Shown: piece after piece, positions 6,902 through 13,451 of the stretch
How the letters are laid out: each line of letters starts with the position of its first letter
Numbering within the stretch: the first letter of the stretch is position 1
NCBI GenBank assembly: GCA_964436935.1
Contig: CAYTES010000034.1
Span: 1-15,558, forward strand
Reading direction: 5' to 3'
Source: CAYTES01 sp964436935
Lineage (GTDB): Bacteria > Patescibacteriota > Gracilibacteria > UBA1369 > UBA12473
Length of the DNA stretch: 15,558 nt
Notes under the pieces: model-generated
Database searches by the model: none
Told to the model about the DNA's origin: nothing
The model's input: only the letters and a program-made list of their open reading frames with translations
Position numbers and translations under genes: made by a program

Positions 6902-8137
6902 TTAAGGCAGTAAGCTACGGGCCCAGCTTTTGAAGCTTTGGAGAGCCTTGCCCATATTCAAACTGCGGAAATCAAAGCGGTAACTGTGCCCCTCAAAGCG
7001 CGATCCCCAAATGGCCAAGCCAATGGCGGTGGCGTACGCGGGGTCATCGATTTTGTCGACCACTCCTTCAAAATTTTGAGGGAATCCAATCTGCACCGGA
7101 AGACTCAGTACTTCACGAGCCAAATCCACCACCCCCGGCATTTTCACGCCGGCCCCGGTCAAAACCACACCGGCGGGCAACATCCCGTCTCGATTGATCT
7201 TGGCGAGTTCATCTTTCACCAAAACAAACATTTCATGGTAACGGGCATTGATGATTTCAGCCATGAGCCGCTTGGAAACACTCTGGTCGTCCAATTTGCT
7301 GATGAGCGAAAGGTCAATGGTTTCACGGTCATTCACTTCTTCGGGATTACAGGTTCCGTATTCAATCTTGATTTTATCGGCGGTATCAATCGAGGTGCGT
7401 AGGCCGATCGCGATGTCGTTGGTCACACTTTCTCCCCCGATCGGAATCGTAGCGGTGTGGAGCGTGGTGCCTTCTTCAAAGACGGCAACGGAACATCCTC
7501 CGGATCCAATGTCCACTAAGGCGACCCCCAATTCTTTTTGTCGTTTGGAAAGCACCGCTTCGGAGGCGGCCAAACTGTTGGGAATGATGTCGTCGATATC
7601 CACCCCGGCTTGATGCACGGATTTTTCAATATTCATGACTGCAGGGACCAGTCCGGTCACAATGTGCGCTTCAACTTCCAGGCGAATCCCGGTCATGCCC
7701 ACGGGGTATTTGATTCCTTTTTGTTCATCGACACTGAAAGATTTAGGAATGATGCGCAGAATCCGTCGGTTCGAAGGAATGGAAACCGCTTGGGCCGCTT
7801 CCAATACACGGTTCACATCGGCTTCCGTGATTTCATTTCCACCCGGAATAGCGATCACTCCTTTGGAATCGAGGGATTCCAAGTGGGTTCCACCCATGCC
7901 CAAAAAGACATGATTGATGGGTTCGCCGGACATGCGTTCGGCATCTTCCAACGCAGAAGCAATGCTGTTGATCGCTTCTTCCACATCGATCACACGACCT
8001 TTGCGAAGTCCCATGGAGGGGGCAACCCCCACTCCGATGACATTGAGCTGAGTACTTTTTTCTCCCAGATTTCCAACGACCACTCTAATCTTGGAGCTTC
8101 CAATATCCAGACCAGCAATAACATGATTTTTGGCCAT
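6902..8137 (-). CDS. ftsA: Cell division protein FtsA
   Basis: FtsA is the actin-like ATPase that anchors FtsZ to the membrane and recruits the division machinery. From Met at 8137 the protein has 411 residues, the usual length. It shows phosphate-1 motif DIGSSK (11-16), phosphate-2 VDIGSGG (208-214), the adenosine motif VVLTGAGVKMPGV (324-336), an SHS2/1C region around 85-165 and a C-terminal amphipathic helix (GKALQSFKSWARSLL) that matches the membrane-targeting sequence. The frame extends to ATG at 8209, but I prefer 8137: family members begin with a short lead to the first strand, and a TTGACT/TCTGAT promoter lies inside the extension. No Shine-Dalgarno site precedes either start. ftsZ follows after 60 bases. 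Confidence 0.95.
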   Translation of the reverse strand: MAKNHVIAGLDIGSSKIRVVVGNLGEKSTQLNVIGVGVAPSMGLRKGRVIDVEEAINSIASALEDAERMSGEPINHVFLGMGGTHLESLDSKGVIAIPGGNEITEADVNRVLEAAQAVSIPSNRRILRIIPKSFSVDEQKGIKYPVGMTGIRLEVEAHIVTGLVPAVMNIEKSVHQAGVDIDDIIPNSLAASEAVLSKRQKELGVALVDIGSGGCSVAVFEEGTTLHTATIPIGGESVTNDIAIGLRTSIDTADKIKIEYGTCNPEEVNDRETIDLSLISKLDDQSVSKRLMAEIINARYHEMFVLVKDELAKINRDGMLPAGVVLTGAGVKMPGVVDLAREVLSLPVQIGFPQNFEGVVDKIDDPAYATAIGLAIWGSRFEGHSYRFDFRSLNMGKALQSFKSWARSLLP

Positions 8138-8176
8138 AACGGTAATGGTAAAGTTACGAAGTGAAACTTCTGAACA

Positions 8177-8205
8177 ATCAGAAAGTCTGCGACGACTATA
8201 GTCAA
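8177..8205 (-). promoter_or_regulatory. Candidate promoter of ftsA-ftsZ
   Basis: On minus, TTGACT (8205-8200) and TCTGAT (8182-8177) are separated by 17 bases. Transcription would start near 8170, some 33 bases before the ATG at 8137. A small hairpin, GAAGT-TTC-ACTTC (8171-8159), lies in the leader. Confidence 0.4.
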
Positions 8206-8209
8206 TCAT

Positions 8210-8661
8210 TTGAGGGTGCGCAAGGGCTTTTTGGCTAGTAAAAGGCGTAAACGCATTAAGTGTACAAAAAAATAATACAGCTTTTTGGAGCTCAATAAGC
8301 CAAAAAAAACACTTAGGGCTACTCTAGAAAAAAGCCTTGAAAAAGCCAAAAAATAGCACTTTACACCGCCAAAAGCCCAAGCCTCTTTCGATCAACAAAC
8401 TTATACACAATTCAGAAAGAACAAAAATTGTGAACAAATATTCAAAATTTAAGGTTTGATTGTGTAAAAAATGAGCATTAAAAAAGAAAAGAAATGCCGC
8501 TGAGTCAGGGAAATCACTATAAAAATATTGGAAATATAAAAAATGGCCTTACAAATTTAAATAATGGCTTCAATAAAGGGAAAATGGGGAGTAAAAAGCT
8601 CCCCCACGGATTATTTTATGAAAATAAAACAAAATATAAATTTTAGCAACTTATTTTACAT
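8210..8661. other. AT-rich 450-base gene-free spacer with DnaA-box-like sites and inverted repeats
   Basis: No convincing gene is seen on either strand. The half next to ftsA (8223-8380) is full of AAGCCAAAAA-type repeats: direct at 8297-8306 and 8343-8352, a GCCAAAAGCCC variant at 8369-8379, and inverted copies GGGCTTTTTGGC (8224-8235) and GCTTTTTGGAGC (8280-8291). 8401-8469 holds three DnaA-box-like nonamers: TTATACACA (8401-8409, exact to TTATNCACA), TTGTTCACA (minus, 8437-8429, one mismatch) and TTTTACACA (minus, 8469-8461, one mismatch). The remainder is A/T-rich, ending in the terminator-like hairpin at 8586-8604. Confidence 0.55.
8586..8604 (-). terminator. Terminator-like hairpin behind the exonuclease gene
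   Basis: GGGGAG (8586-8591) and CTCCCC (8599-8604) form a six-pair G+C-rich stem with a 7-base loop, about 58 bases past the exonuclease stop on minus. CATTTTCCCTTTATTG follows on that strand, a weak T-rich tail. Confidence 0.45.
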
Positions 8662-9573
8662 TTAAAACAGCGCCGGCTGCTCCTCTTTCTTCCACCCATT
8701 ATCGAGATCGTTGAATTTGGTCAAAAGTCGTTTGAAGTTCAGCGCTTCAAATAGTCCTTGCACGCGAGGCGCATCCACCTGGTGTGTGGCACAGGCCTGT
8801 AAATCAAATTCAATCGGTACATCGTGGATCAGTTGCACCAATTGTTGCGACTGGTACCCTGAGTCACGACCGGTTTTGAGTTTTTCGTGCAACGCGCCCT
8901 TGATGGAGTCGAGATGAGCATAAATTCCATCCAAATTTTCATAGTCAGTCAACAACGTGGCGGCCGTTTTTTTCCCAATCCCTGGCACGCCGATGATGTT
9001 GTCGCTCACATCCCCGACCAACGCTTTGTAATCCACCATTTGATGGGGATAAACGCCATATTTTTCAAACACCTCTTGAATGTCATAGGTACGAATTTCA
9101 TTGAATCCGGTCAAGGGGGAGAGCAACTTCACGCGTTCATTGATGAGCTGAGTGAGATCCATGTCCCCACTCACGATCAAAAATTCCAACTCCGGATGCT
9201 CTGCCGTGAGATGGGTGGCAAGGCTGGCGATCAAATCATCCGCTTCAAAGCCCTGCCGTTCAAAAATGGGAATTTGAAAGGCTTCCACCACCGAGCGAAT
9301 GAGGGGAATTTGCGACAGCAAATCGTCAGGAGTTTCTTTGCGGGTGGCTTTATAGTTTTCATACGATTCATGACGGAAAGTAGGACCTTTCATATCAAAG
9401 GTCACCGCCAGATAGGTCGGTTTCAGTTTTTGAAGTATGTTCAATAAAATCGTGGTGAATCCAAACACCGCATTCACCAATTGCCCTTCATCCGTATGCA
9501 GGGGGGGTAGAGCATAGTACCCACGAAAAATCATGGCATGCCCATCAATAACGGCAAAAGTTGGTGCGGCCAT
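8662..9573 (-). CDS. Stand-alone 5'-3' exonuclease (Pol I 5'-nuclease domain, FEN family)
   Basis: This 303-residue protein corresponds to the N-terminal 5'-nuclease domain of DNA polymerase I without the polymerase part. It should remove RNA primers and flaps during lagging-strand synthesis and repair. Metal-binding acidic residues are visible in order: D10 (FAVIDGH), D60 (VTFDMKGPTFR), E110-D112-D113 (EADDLIA), D137-D139 (SGDMDL), D188-D191 (GDVSDN). The helix-hairpin-helix GVPGIGKKTA lies at 195-204, and an arch region (HESYENYKATR) at 68-78. Nothing essential is missing. The start lacks a ribosome-binding site. It begins 18 bases after the pilin-like gene's stop, so it is probably on the same transcript, though the functions look unrelated. 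A hairpin at 8586-8604 may end the unit. Confidence 0.92.
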   Translation of the reverse strand: MAAPTFAVIDGHAMIFRGYYALPPLHTDEGQLVNAVFGFTTILLNILQKLKPTYLAVTFDMKGPTFRHESYENYKATRKETPDDLLSQIPLIRSVVEAFQIPIFERQGFEADDLIASLATHLTAEHPELEFLIVSGDMDLTQLINERVKLLSPLTGFNEIRTYDIQEVFEKYGVYPHQMVDYKALVGDVSDNIIGVPGIGKKTAATLLTDYENLDGIYAHLDSIKGALHEKLKTGRDSGYQSQQLVQLIHDVPIEFDLQACATHQVDAPRVQGLFEALNFKRLLTKFNDLDNGWKKEEQPALF

Positions 9574-9591
9574 AGACTCTGTAACGAAATA

Positions 9592-9969
9592 TTATTCTAA
9601 GGTTTCAATGCTATTGGAACCACCATCCCCGGCCCCGGCGGTGATGGTGCGAACCGTATCGAAAATATCCGCAGGGTTTAGATAACGAATAATATCCAAC
9701 CCCAAGGCGCGTCCGACAAACCCCACAATCACGATCGCCAAAACCGTAATGATCAACCCAATGATCGCATAGCGAATCGTGCTGACCGCTTGCTTGATTT
9801 TATCTTCCTGTCCTCCGGAAAGAATAAAGGAAATGCCGCCAAAAAAGATAAACACCACCGAAAGAAAACCGGCAACGATGATGGCATAGGCAATCCCTCG
9901 ATTGATGACCTCAAGGATATCAAACTGCTCGGCGGCGTCAATGATGGAAGTATTATCCGTATCGTTCAT
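9592..9969 (-). CDS. T4SS-pilin / VirB2-TrbC-like two-helix membrane protein
   Basis: The product has 125 residues and two membrane segments, about 25-49 (GIAYAIIVAGFLSVVFIFFG) and 66-87 (RYAIIGLIITVLAIVIVGFVG), joined by a short polar turn SGGQEDKIKQAV. This helix-GGxxxxxSGGxExKI-helix pattern is what I know from the VirB2/TrbC-type 'T4SS pilin' proteins that are common in CPR genomes. No long cleavable signal peptide is evident; the N-terminus is acidic. No other type IV secretion gene is in the window, so a conjugation role is not supported; a surface pilus or DNA uptake is possible but unproven. The promoter at 9979-10007 puts the transcript start only a few bases before the ATG. The exonuclease gene follows after 18 bases. 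Confidence 0.75.
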   Translation of the reverse strand: MNDTDNTSIIDAAEQFDILEVINRGIAYAIIVAGFLSVVFIFFGGISFILSGGQEDKIKQAVSTIRYAIIGLIITVLAIVIVGFVGRALGLDIIRYLNPADIFDTVRTITAGAGDGGSNSIETLE

Positions 9970-9978
9970 AGTGGCTTG

Positions 9979-10007
9979 ATTGTATACAAGGAGAGGAGGG
10001 TTGGCAA
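9979..10007 (-). promoter_or_regulatory. Promoter of the pilin-exonuclease unit, near-leaderless
   Basis: On minus, TTGCCA (10007-10002), 17-base spacer, TACAAT (9984-9979). Only nine bases separate the -10 box from the ATG at 9969, so the expected leader is about 0-3 bases. No Shine-Dalgarno site is possible in such a leader. Confidence 0.55.
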
Positions 10008-10015
10008 GGAGGGCA

Positions 10016-10044
10016 TTGACTAATTACAAATAGAATGCTATGGT
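10016..10044 (+). promoter_or_regulatory. Extended -10 promoter of the 161-aa hypothetical gene
   Basis: TTGACT (10016-10021), 17-base spacer, TATGGT (10039-10044) preceded by TGC, giving an extended -10 (TGnTATGGT). The start site near 10051 leaves a leader of about 22 bases (A/T-rich, no SD). It is divergent from the pilin promoter; the two -35 boxes lie eight bases apart. Confidence 0.55.
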
Positions 10045-10072
10045 ATTAATAATTTAGTTTAAAATTTCTATT

Positions 10073-10558
10073 ATGGAAACACGCAAAGAAGATCCGCCAT
10101 CACCCGAAAAAGTAGAAGCCGGCAGACGATTTAAAGAGGTCTTTGGGCGATTTTTAGCGGTAAAGCGAGATTTCTACTCCGCTCCGCGTCCTACCGATAA
10201 TCTTTCCACCGGTTTTCCATTTTTGCCACGAGAAGCGAGGGAAGATATTGAAAAATTGGTTCCGCCTGCAAGGCGGCTTGTAGAGGCGGTCGCAGACTTA
10301 TGTATGGTTGATCCGGAAAGCGCCCTTTTTAACGCTGTTTCTAAGCTGGACCGGCGCACCTTTAAAGAAGTGGAAGAGATTCTAGAGAAAGCAAATCCGG
10401 ATAAAGCCACGAATTTTTGGCAACTTGTGGCTCAACAAATGTCACACCTTGTGCGAGAAAAGGAAAAATCCATTCCCGCTCCTCGAACAGAAGACTCTTT
10501 AACTAAAAAACACGGAGAACAGTATCAAAACTATTTGAGACGGCTTGGTGGTGCGTAA
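10073..10558 (+). CDS. Hypothetical soluble protein, 161 aa
   Basis: The product is hydrophilic and mostly helical, with no membrane segment or signal peptide. Visible elements are a basic N-terminal helix (EAGRRFKEVFGRFLAVKRDF), a Pro-rich stretch (SAPRPTDNLSTGFPFLPREA), a central helix pair around 60-110 and a charged C-terminus ending QNYLRRLGGA. It has its own promoter (10016-10044) divergent from the pilin gene. It converges with khpA: the two stop codons are only two bases apart with no terminator between, so the transcripts probably overlap at their 3' ends. I do not recognise the family. Confidence 0.7.
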   Translation: METRKEDPPSPEKVEAGRRFKEVFGRFLAVKRDFYSAPRPTDNLSTGFPFLPREAREDIEKLVPPARRLVEAVADLCMVDPESALFNAVSKLDRRTFKEVEEILEKANPDKATNFWQLVAQQMSHLVREKEKSIPAPRTEDSLTKKHGEQYQNYLRRLGGA

Positions 10559-10560
10559 AT

Positions 10561-10929
10561 TTAGCTCAAATCATCCGGCAAAGCGGCATGCTGATCGGCC
10601 AACTCTTCTTCAAGAAACTCGCTACGTCCGGGCCTCGAAGGTTCGAAGGTTTCCGAAGCGACTTCCTGTCCACCCGGTTCGATGATTTTCAAGTTCACAC
10701 GGGCATGATTTTTGGATCCGATCACTCTCAACAAAATGCGTAACGCTTTGGCGGTTTGACCATTTTTGCCAATGATTTTGCCCATATCATGCACACTTAC
10801 TTTCAAGGTGATCAGTACCCCCATCTCATCCACTTTGCGGGTCACTTCGACTAAATCCGGTTCATCCACGATTTGTTTGACCACGTATTCAATAAAATCG
10901 CGGTCAACGCCATGAGAATAATCGCTCAT
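10561..10929 (-). CDS. khpA: KH-domain RNA-binding protein KhpA (YlqC family)
   Basis: KhpA is a small single-KH protein that binds RNA and, with KhpB/EloR, influences cell elongation and division in Gram-positive bacteria. The KH fold is clear: DFIEYVVKQIVDEPDLVEV at 11-29, a beta-strand pair, and the GxxG RNA-binding loop IIGKNGQTAKALR at 52-64. At 122 residues it is longer than the usual 75-80; residues 86-122 form an acidic tail. It lies 42 bases behind rpsP, the order rpsP-khpA being common in many bacteria, where rimM and trmD often follow; here they do not. The leader is pyrimidine-rich without a Shine-Dalgarno site. The 3' end abuts the convergent hypothetical gene. Confidence 0.9.
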   Translation of the reverse strand: MSDYSHGVDRDFIEYVVKQIVDEPDLVEVTRKVDEMGVLITLKVSVHDMGKIIGKNGQTAKALRILLRVIGSKNHARVNLKIIEPGGQEVASETFEPSRPGRSEFLEEELADQHAALPDDLS

Positions 10930-10971
10930 GATAAAGAAGGGTTAAGGAGTGATTCGGTGTCACTGAGAAAT

Positions 10972-11448
10972 TTAAGAGCTGGACACTTCGCTGGCTTCAG
11001 GTTCCGCCTCTTCGGGTACTGGTGCCGCGGATTCTACTGGGGCTGGTTCGGCATTAGCCTCTTCAGGTGCTGGCTTAGCCTCGGGTGCAGGAGTAGGCAC
11101 TGGAGCAGCGACAGGCGCAGCTTGAGGTGCAACGACGGCAGGTGCTTTATTGCCACCCTTCTTTCGTTTTCGTTTCAAGTTGCGGGGTGCAATATACTGA
11201 TCCATATTTTCCATCCCTGCAGATCGGAGCAATACAGCCACTGTATCGCTGGGCTTCGCTCCTTTTGAAATCCAGTAGGTGATGCGTTCCTTGTTCACTT
11301 CAAGCTGTGCTTTGGGGAACATGGATTTGTTGTAGTGTCCGAGAAGTTCAAGGAATTTTCCTTGAACGGCAGCCGTATGTTCCGCGACCACAATACGGTA
11401 GCTGGGCTGCTTTTTCTTTCCGGTAGGTGTGAGACGTATTTTAAGCAT
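10972..11448 (-). CDS. rpsP: Ribosomal protein bS16 with long Ala/Pro/Glu tail
   Basis: Residues 1-85 are a standard S16 (MLKIRLTPTGKKKQPSYRIV at the start, LELLGHYN at 34-41, ITYWISKGAKPSDTVAVLL at 56-74), a small-subunit assembly protein that binds 16S rRNA. A basic linker (LKRKRKKGG, 91-99) is followed by about 60 residues of Ala/Pro/Glu-rich, low-complexity sequence, doubling the family's usual 80-90 residues. Such tails are known on ribosomal proteins of several lineages; the role here is unknown. The promoter at 11460-11487 places the transcript start some four bases before the ATG; its -35 overlaps the dciA stop codon. khpA follows 42 bases downstream. Confidence 0.95.
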   Translation of the reverse strand: MLKIRLTPTGKKKQPSYRIVVAEHTAAVQGKFLELLGHYNKSMFPKAQLEVNKERITYWISKGAKPSDTVAVLLRSAGMENMDQYIAPRNLKRKRKKGGNKAPAVVAPQAAPVAAPVPTPAPEAKPAPEEANAEPAPVESAAPVPEEAEPEASEVSSS

Positions 11449-11459
11449 ATGTGACGCCT

Positions 11460-11487
11460 AGTCTAGCGAGGGTGGATAGAAAGTCAA
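11460..11487 (-). promoter_or_regulatory. rpsP-khpA promoter, near-leaderless, overlapping the dciA stop
   Basis: On minus, TTGACT (11487-11482), 16-base spacer, TAGACT (11465-11460). Eleven bases lie between the -10 box and the rpsP ATG, so the leader would be only about four bases. The -35 box contains the TGA stop of the upstream gene. Confidence 0.5.
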
Positions 11488-11825
11488 GTCGAAAAAGGAT
11501 TTTGGGGGCGAGAGAGTGTACTATTGATTCGAATAAACCATTTTTGTATCGCATGGGAAGGACAGAGAACGGAAAGTTGTTCTTCGAGGAACCGTTTTTT
11601 GAATTCAAGCTGTTGGGCCCAGGCGGAAGTAGACACCTCCACATGGAGTACCCCTTTTTTGAAACTGATGGGACAAACGAAAGAAAGGGCCTCTTCCCCC
11701 CATAAATCCAGTACGATCTTACGAAAATGATGGCACATCAACGCGCCGGTGAATTGAGGTTCCAATTCCTTTTTTCGAATGATCTTCGGGAGTAGGCTGT
11801 GAAGGGGAACGAAATCAAAAGACAT
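11484..11825 (-). CDS. DciA-like protein (DUF721), probable replicative helicase loader
   Basis: The product has 113 residues. It fits the DUF721/DciA pattern: an N-terminal helix (FVPLHSLLPKIIRKKE), a helix with a Trp where the family has W..(V)G (IVLDLWGEEAL, 36-46), then strands with the characteristic GVLHVEVSTSAWAQQL at 58-73 followed by an amphipathic helix. DciA loads the replicative helicase DnaB in bacteria without DnaC; that role is assigned by similarity of pattern only. It is the first gene of the minus-strand cluster with rpsP and khpA (35 bases to rpsP). No ribosome-binding site or clear promoter is visible; the palindromic element at 11832-12010 begins seven bases upstream of its ATG. 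Confidence 0.7.
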   Translation of the reverse strand: MSFDFVPLHSLLPKIIRKKELEPQFTGALMCHHFRKIVLDLWGEEALSFVCPISFKKGVLHVEVSTSAWAQQLEFKKRFLEEQLSVLCPSHAIQKWFIRINSTLSRPQNPFST

Positions 11826-11831
11826 AGACTA

Positions 11832-12010
11832 AGGGTTCGTGCGGAAATAAATTATTCAGATTTAAGTTCAATGCGCCCCAAATACGACGCTAAGATTGAG
11901 AAAAATATCGAGGCGTACCAGAGTTACGATGAGAAATTTTTCGATTGAAAAGCGATTGTATTTGGAGATGCAGTGGACATAAGATGAGAATTTATTTATG
12001 GACGAACCCT
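11832..12010. mobile_element. 179-bp element with 22-bp imperfect terminal inverted repeats (MITE-like)
   Basis: Left end 11832-11853 reads AGGGTTCGT-GCGG-AAATAAATT. The right end 11989-12010, read on minus, is AGGGTTCGT-CCAT-AAATAAATT: 19 of 22 positions match, as two perfect 9-bp blocks around a 4-bp variable core. The ends sit seven bases before the dciA ATG and ten bases past the glycosyltransferase stop. No obvious target-site duplication is seen and no transposase is encoded. A non-autonomous element is the best guess; a very long RNA hairpin serving as a boundary between the two minus-strand genes is the alternative. Confidence 0.45.
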
Positions 12011-12023
12011 AAAGAAAGCTTAA
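11871..12023 (+). pseudogene. Small ORF / decayed frame inside the palindromic element
   Basis: ATG at 11871 opens 25 codons (MRPKYDAKIEKNIEAYQSYD, then EKFFD) to TGA at 11946. The same frame then continues KAIVFGDAVDIR to a second TGA (11985) and EFIYGRTLKKA to TAA at 12021-12023, which shares TTAA with the convergent glycosyltransferase stop. The protein-like composition on both sides of the TGA codons suggests a decayed short gene or a 25-aa peptide. TGA is a stop elsewhere in the window, so recoding is not the preferred explanation. Confidence 0.3.
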
Positions 12024-13177
12024 TGCGGTGAATTCAGAACTTTATCATACACATTCAGCGTCTCTTTTGCCATTTGCTCCCATGAAAATTGCTTGACCCA
12101 GGCCAAGCCGCGCCGAGAAAGTCTGTGATGCAGCTCGTCATTGGACCACAACGCGTGAAGGCCTTCCGCAATAGACTCGGGAAGGATGGGATCAAAAAAA
12201 ACAGCGTTGTCTTCGCCGCAAATTTCCGGAAGGCAGGATACTCGTGAAACCGCGACCGGTGTGCCGCACGCCATGGCTTCCAATGGTGGTAAACCAAACC
12301 CTTCATAGAGCGAAGGTAGGACATAGAGCCGCGCGGTGCCATAAAGGACTACCAACTCTTCTTCGCTCACCAGTCCGGTTTTAATGATGTTTTTCTCCAA
12401 TCCCAATTTTTTAATGGTTGAAGATATTTCCGGATAAAAGGGGTCTTCCCGTCCGGTCATCACCAATTGCCCCTTAAAACCGTGTCTTTCCCTTAAAATC
12501 TGAATGGCTTCGAGTAAACGAACCAGGTTTTTGTGATTCCTCCATACCCCGGTGTAGAGGAGGAAAGGGCGCTGGATGCGATATTTTTTTAAAACACGGT
12601 CCACGAGAGCGTTGTCTTGAGTGGGCTTAAACTGAGGATTGACGCCTTCGTAAATAACCCGAATTTTTTTCAAATTTGCGTGCAAAAGCCGTTCGAGGTC
12701 CATTTTGGTATTCTTGGAAACCGCGATCACGCGAGCCACTTTGCGGACACTATCATGAATAACCATATTATAGGCCAATCGATGGATCCATGAGGTCATC
12801 TTTTTGCCAGGAAATAACGACAACGTTAGGTCGTGAATCGTGACGAGGCTGCGACTCCGGTACAGCAGAGGGGTATTGAAATGAGTGAAGTGCATCAAAT
12901 CCAACTTTTCTTTTTGGAGGATGCGCCAGAAATGAAACTGTTCGGCAAACGAATAGTGACGCGCATTCACTAATACTTTTTTTACCCCCGCTCGGGGAGG
13001 GGTGAAGGCGCTATATTCAGGATCATTCATGAAAAGGACATAGTCATTGCGAGGGTCCATCTTAAAAAGATGTTCCGTGAGTTCGTACACGTAACGTCCA
13101 ATGCCGGTGAATTGAGAGGAGTACATACGGGCATCAATGCCGATCCGTTTCTTTGGAGGTGTGGAGGCTTTCATCAT
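12020..13177 (-). CDS. GT4-family glycosyltransferase (GT-B fold)
   Basis: A full-length 385-residue retaining glycosyltransferase of the GT4 (mannosyl/glucosyltransferase, WecG-RfaB-like) type. The N-terminal half begins IGIDARMYSSQFTGIGRYV (12-30), the glycine-rich acceptor loop typical of GT4 enzymes. The C-terminal donor domain starts with PFLLYTGVWRNHKNLVRLLE (204-223) and has the E-x7-E motif EGFGLPPLE (292-300) followed by AMACGTPVA, which binds the nucleotide sugar. It probably adds a sugar to a cell-surface polysaccharide or lipid precursor; donor and acceptor cannot be read. There is no membrane segment. It stands alone on minus; Met2 (13174) is an equally possible start and neither has a ribosome-binding site. 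Confidence 0.92.
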   Translation of the reverse strand: MMKASTPPKKRIGIDARMYSSQFTGIGRYVYELTEHLFKMDPRNDYVLFMNDPEYSAFTPPRAGVKKVLVNARHYSFAEQFHFWRILQKEKLDLMHFTHFNTPLLYRSRSLVTIHDLTLSLFPGKKMTSWIHRLAYNMVIHDSVRKVARVIAVSKNTKMDLERLLHANLKKIRVIYEGVNPQFKPTQDNALVDRVLKKYRIQRPFLLYTGVWRNHKNLVRLLEAIQILRERHGFKGQLVMTGREDPFYPEISSTIKKLGLEKNIIKTGLVSEEELVVLYGTARLYVLPSLYEGFGLPPLEAMACGTPVAVSRVSCLPEICGEDNAVFFDPILPESIAEGLHALWSNDELHHRLSRRGLAWVKQFSWEQMAKETLNVYDKVLNSPH

Positions 13178-13261
13178 TGATTAAGACGGTATCAAATTCA
13201 CCGCCAATTTTCCAGAATTCAAAAAATAGGAGCTAAAATCTTTTGAGCCTTTAAAATAAAG

Positions 13262-13291
13262 TTGTACAAAAACAAAAAATCGCGCTATGAT
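13262..13291 (+). promoter_or_regulatory. Promoter upstream of tRNA-Asp with phased direct repeats
   Basis: TTGTAC (13262-13267), 18-base spacer, TATGAT (13286-13291). Two copies of ATCGCGCT (13279-13286 and 13290-13297) flank the -10 box, 11 bases apart, about one helical turn. Transcription would begin near 13298 and reach tRNA-Asp through a leader of about 150 bases that contains an assembly gap and possibly a separate small RNA. Confidence 0.45.
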
Positions 13292-13386
13292 CGCGCTCGC
13301 CCATGGACAAAGTTGGGCTTAGTTGTTCCTTTTAAAAAAATTGCCCGAAGTTATGCAAGAATAAAATTTATGAAAACAATGTAGGG

Positions 13387-13408
13387 GGTTCCCGAAAGGG
13401 GGAATACC
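13387..13408 (+). other. Hairpin at the edge of the assembly gap
   Basis: TTCCC (13389-13393) pairs with GGGAA (13400-13404), extended by GG/CC with a TA bulge. It stops right at the N-run, so the structure may continue into the missing bases. There is no T-run. It may be part of a leader or small RNA from the promoter at 13262-13291. Confidence 0.3.
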
Positions 13409-13418
13409 NNNNNNNNNN
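13409..13418. other. Assembly gap (10 N)
   Basis: Ten N between a strong hairpin and the region leading into tRNA-Asp. The true gap length is uncertain; duplicated tRNA sequence nearby could have caused the break. Confidence 0.95.
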
Positions 13419-13451
13419 TTGGCCGCGTTATCATCCGCTCGCAATCATTGC

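Noticed and set aside
7538..8164. Long plus-strand ORF (208 codons) opposite ftsA
   Set aside because: ftsA is unmistakable on the other strand; the His/Phe-rich translation is a shadow of it. The same holds for plus ORFs opposite ftsZ and the exonuclease gene.
8461..8530. Possible 10-codon ORF (MSIKKEKKCR) in the ftsA-exonuclease spacer
   Set aside because: Too short, no ribosome-binding site and low-complexity Lys-rich sequence.
11871..12023. UGA=Gly recoding as in Gracilibacteria/Absconditabacteria
   Set aside because: TGA is the natural stop of the femX-like, dciA-like and 441-827 genes, and no conserved gene here needs TGA as sense.
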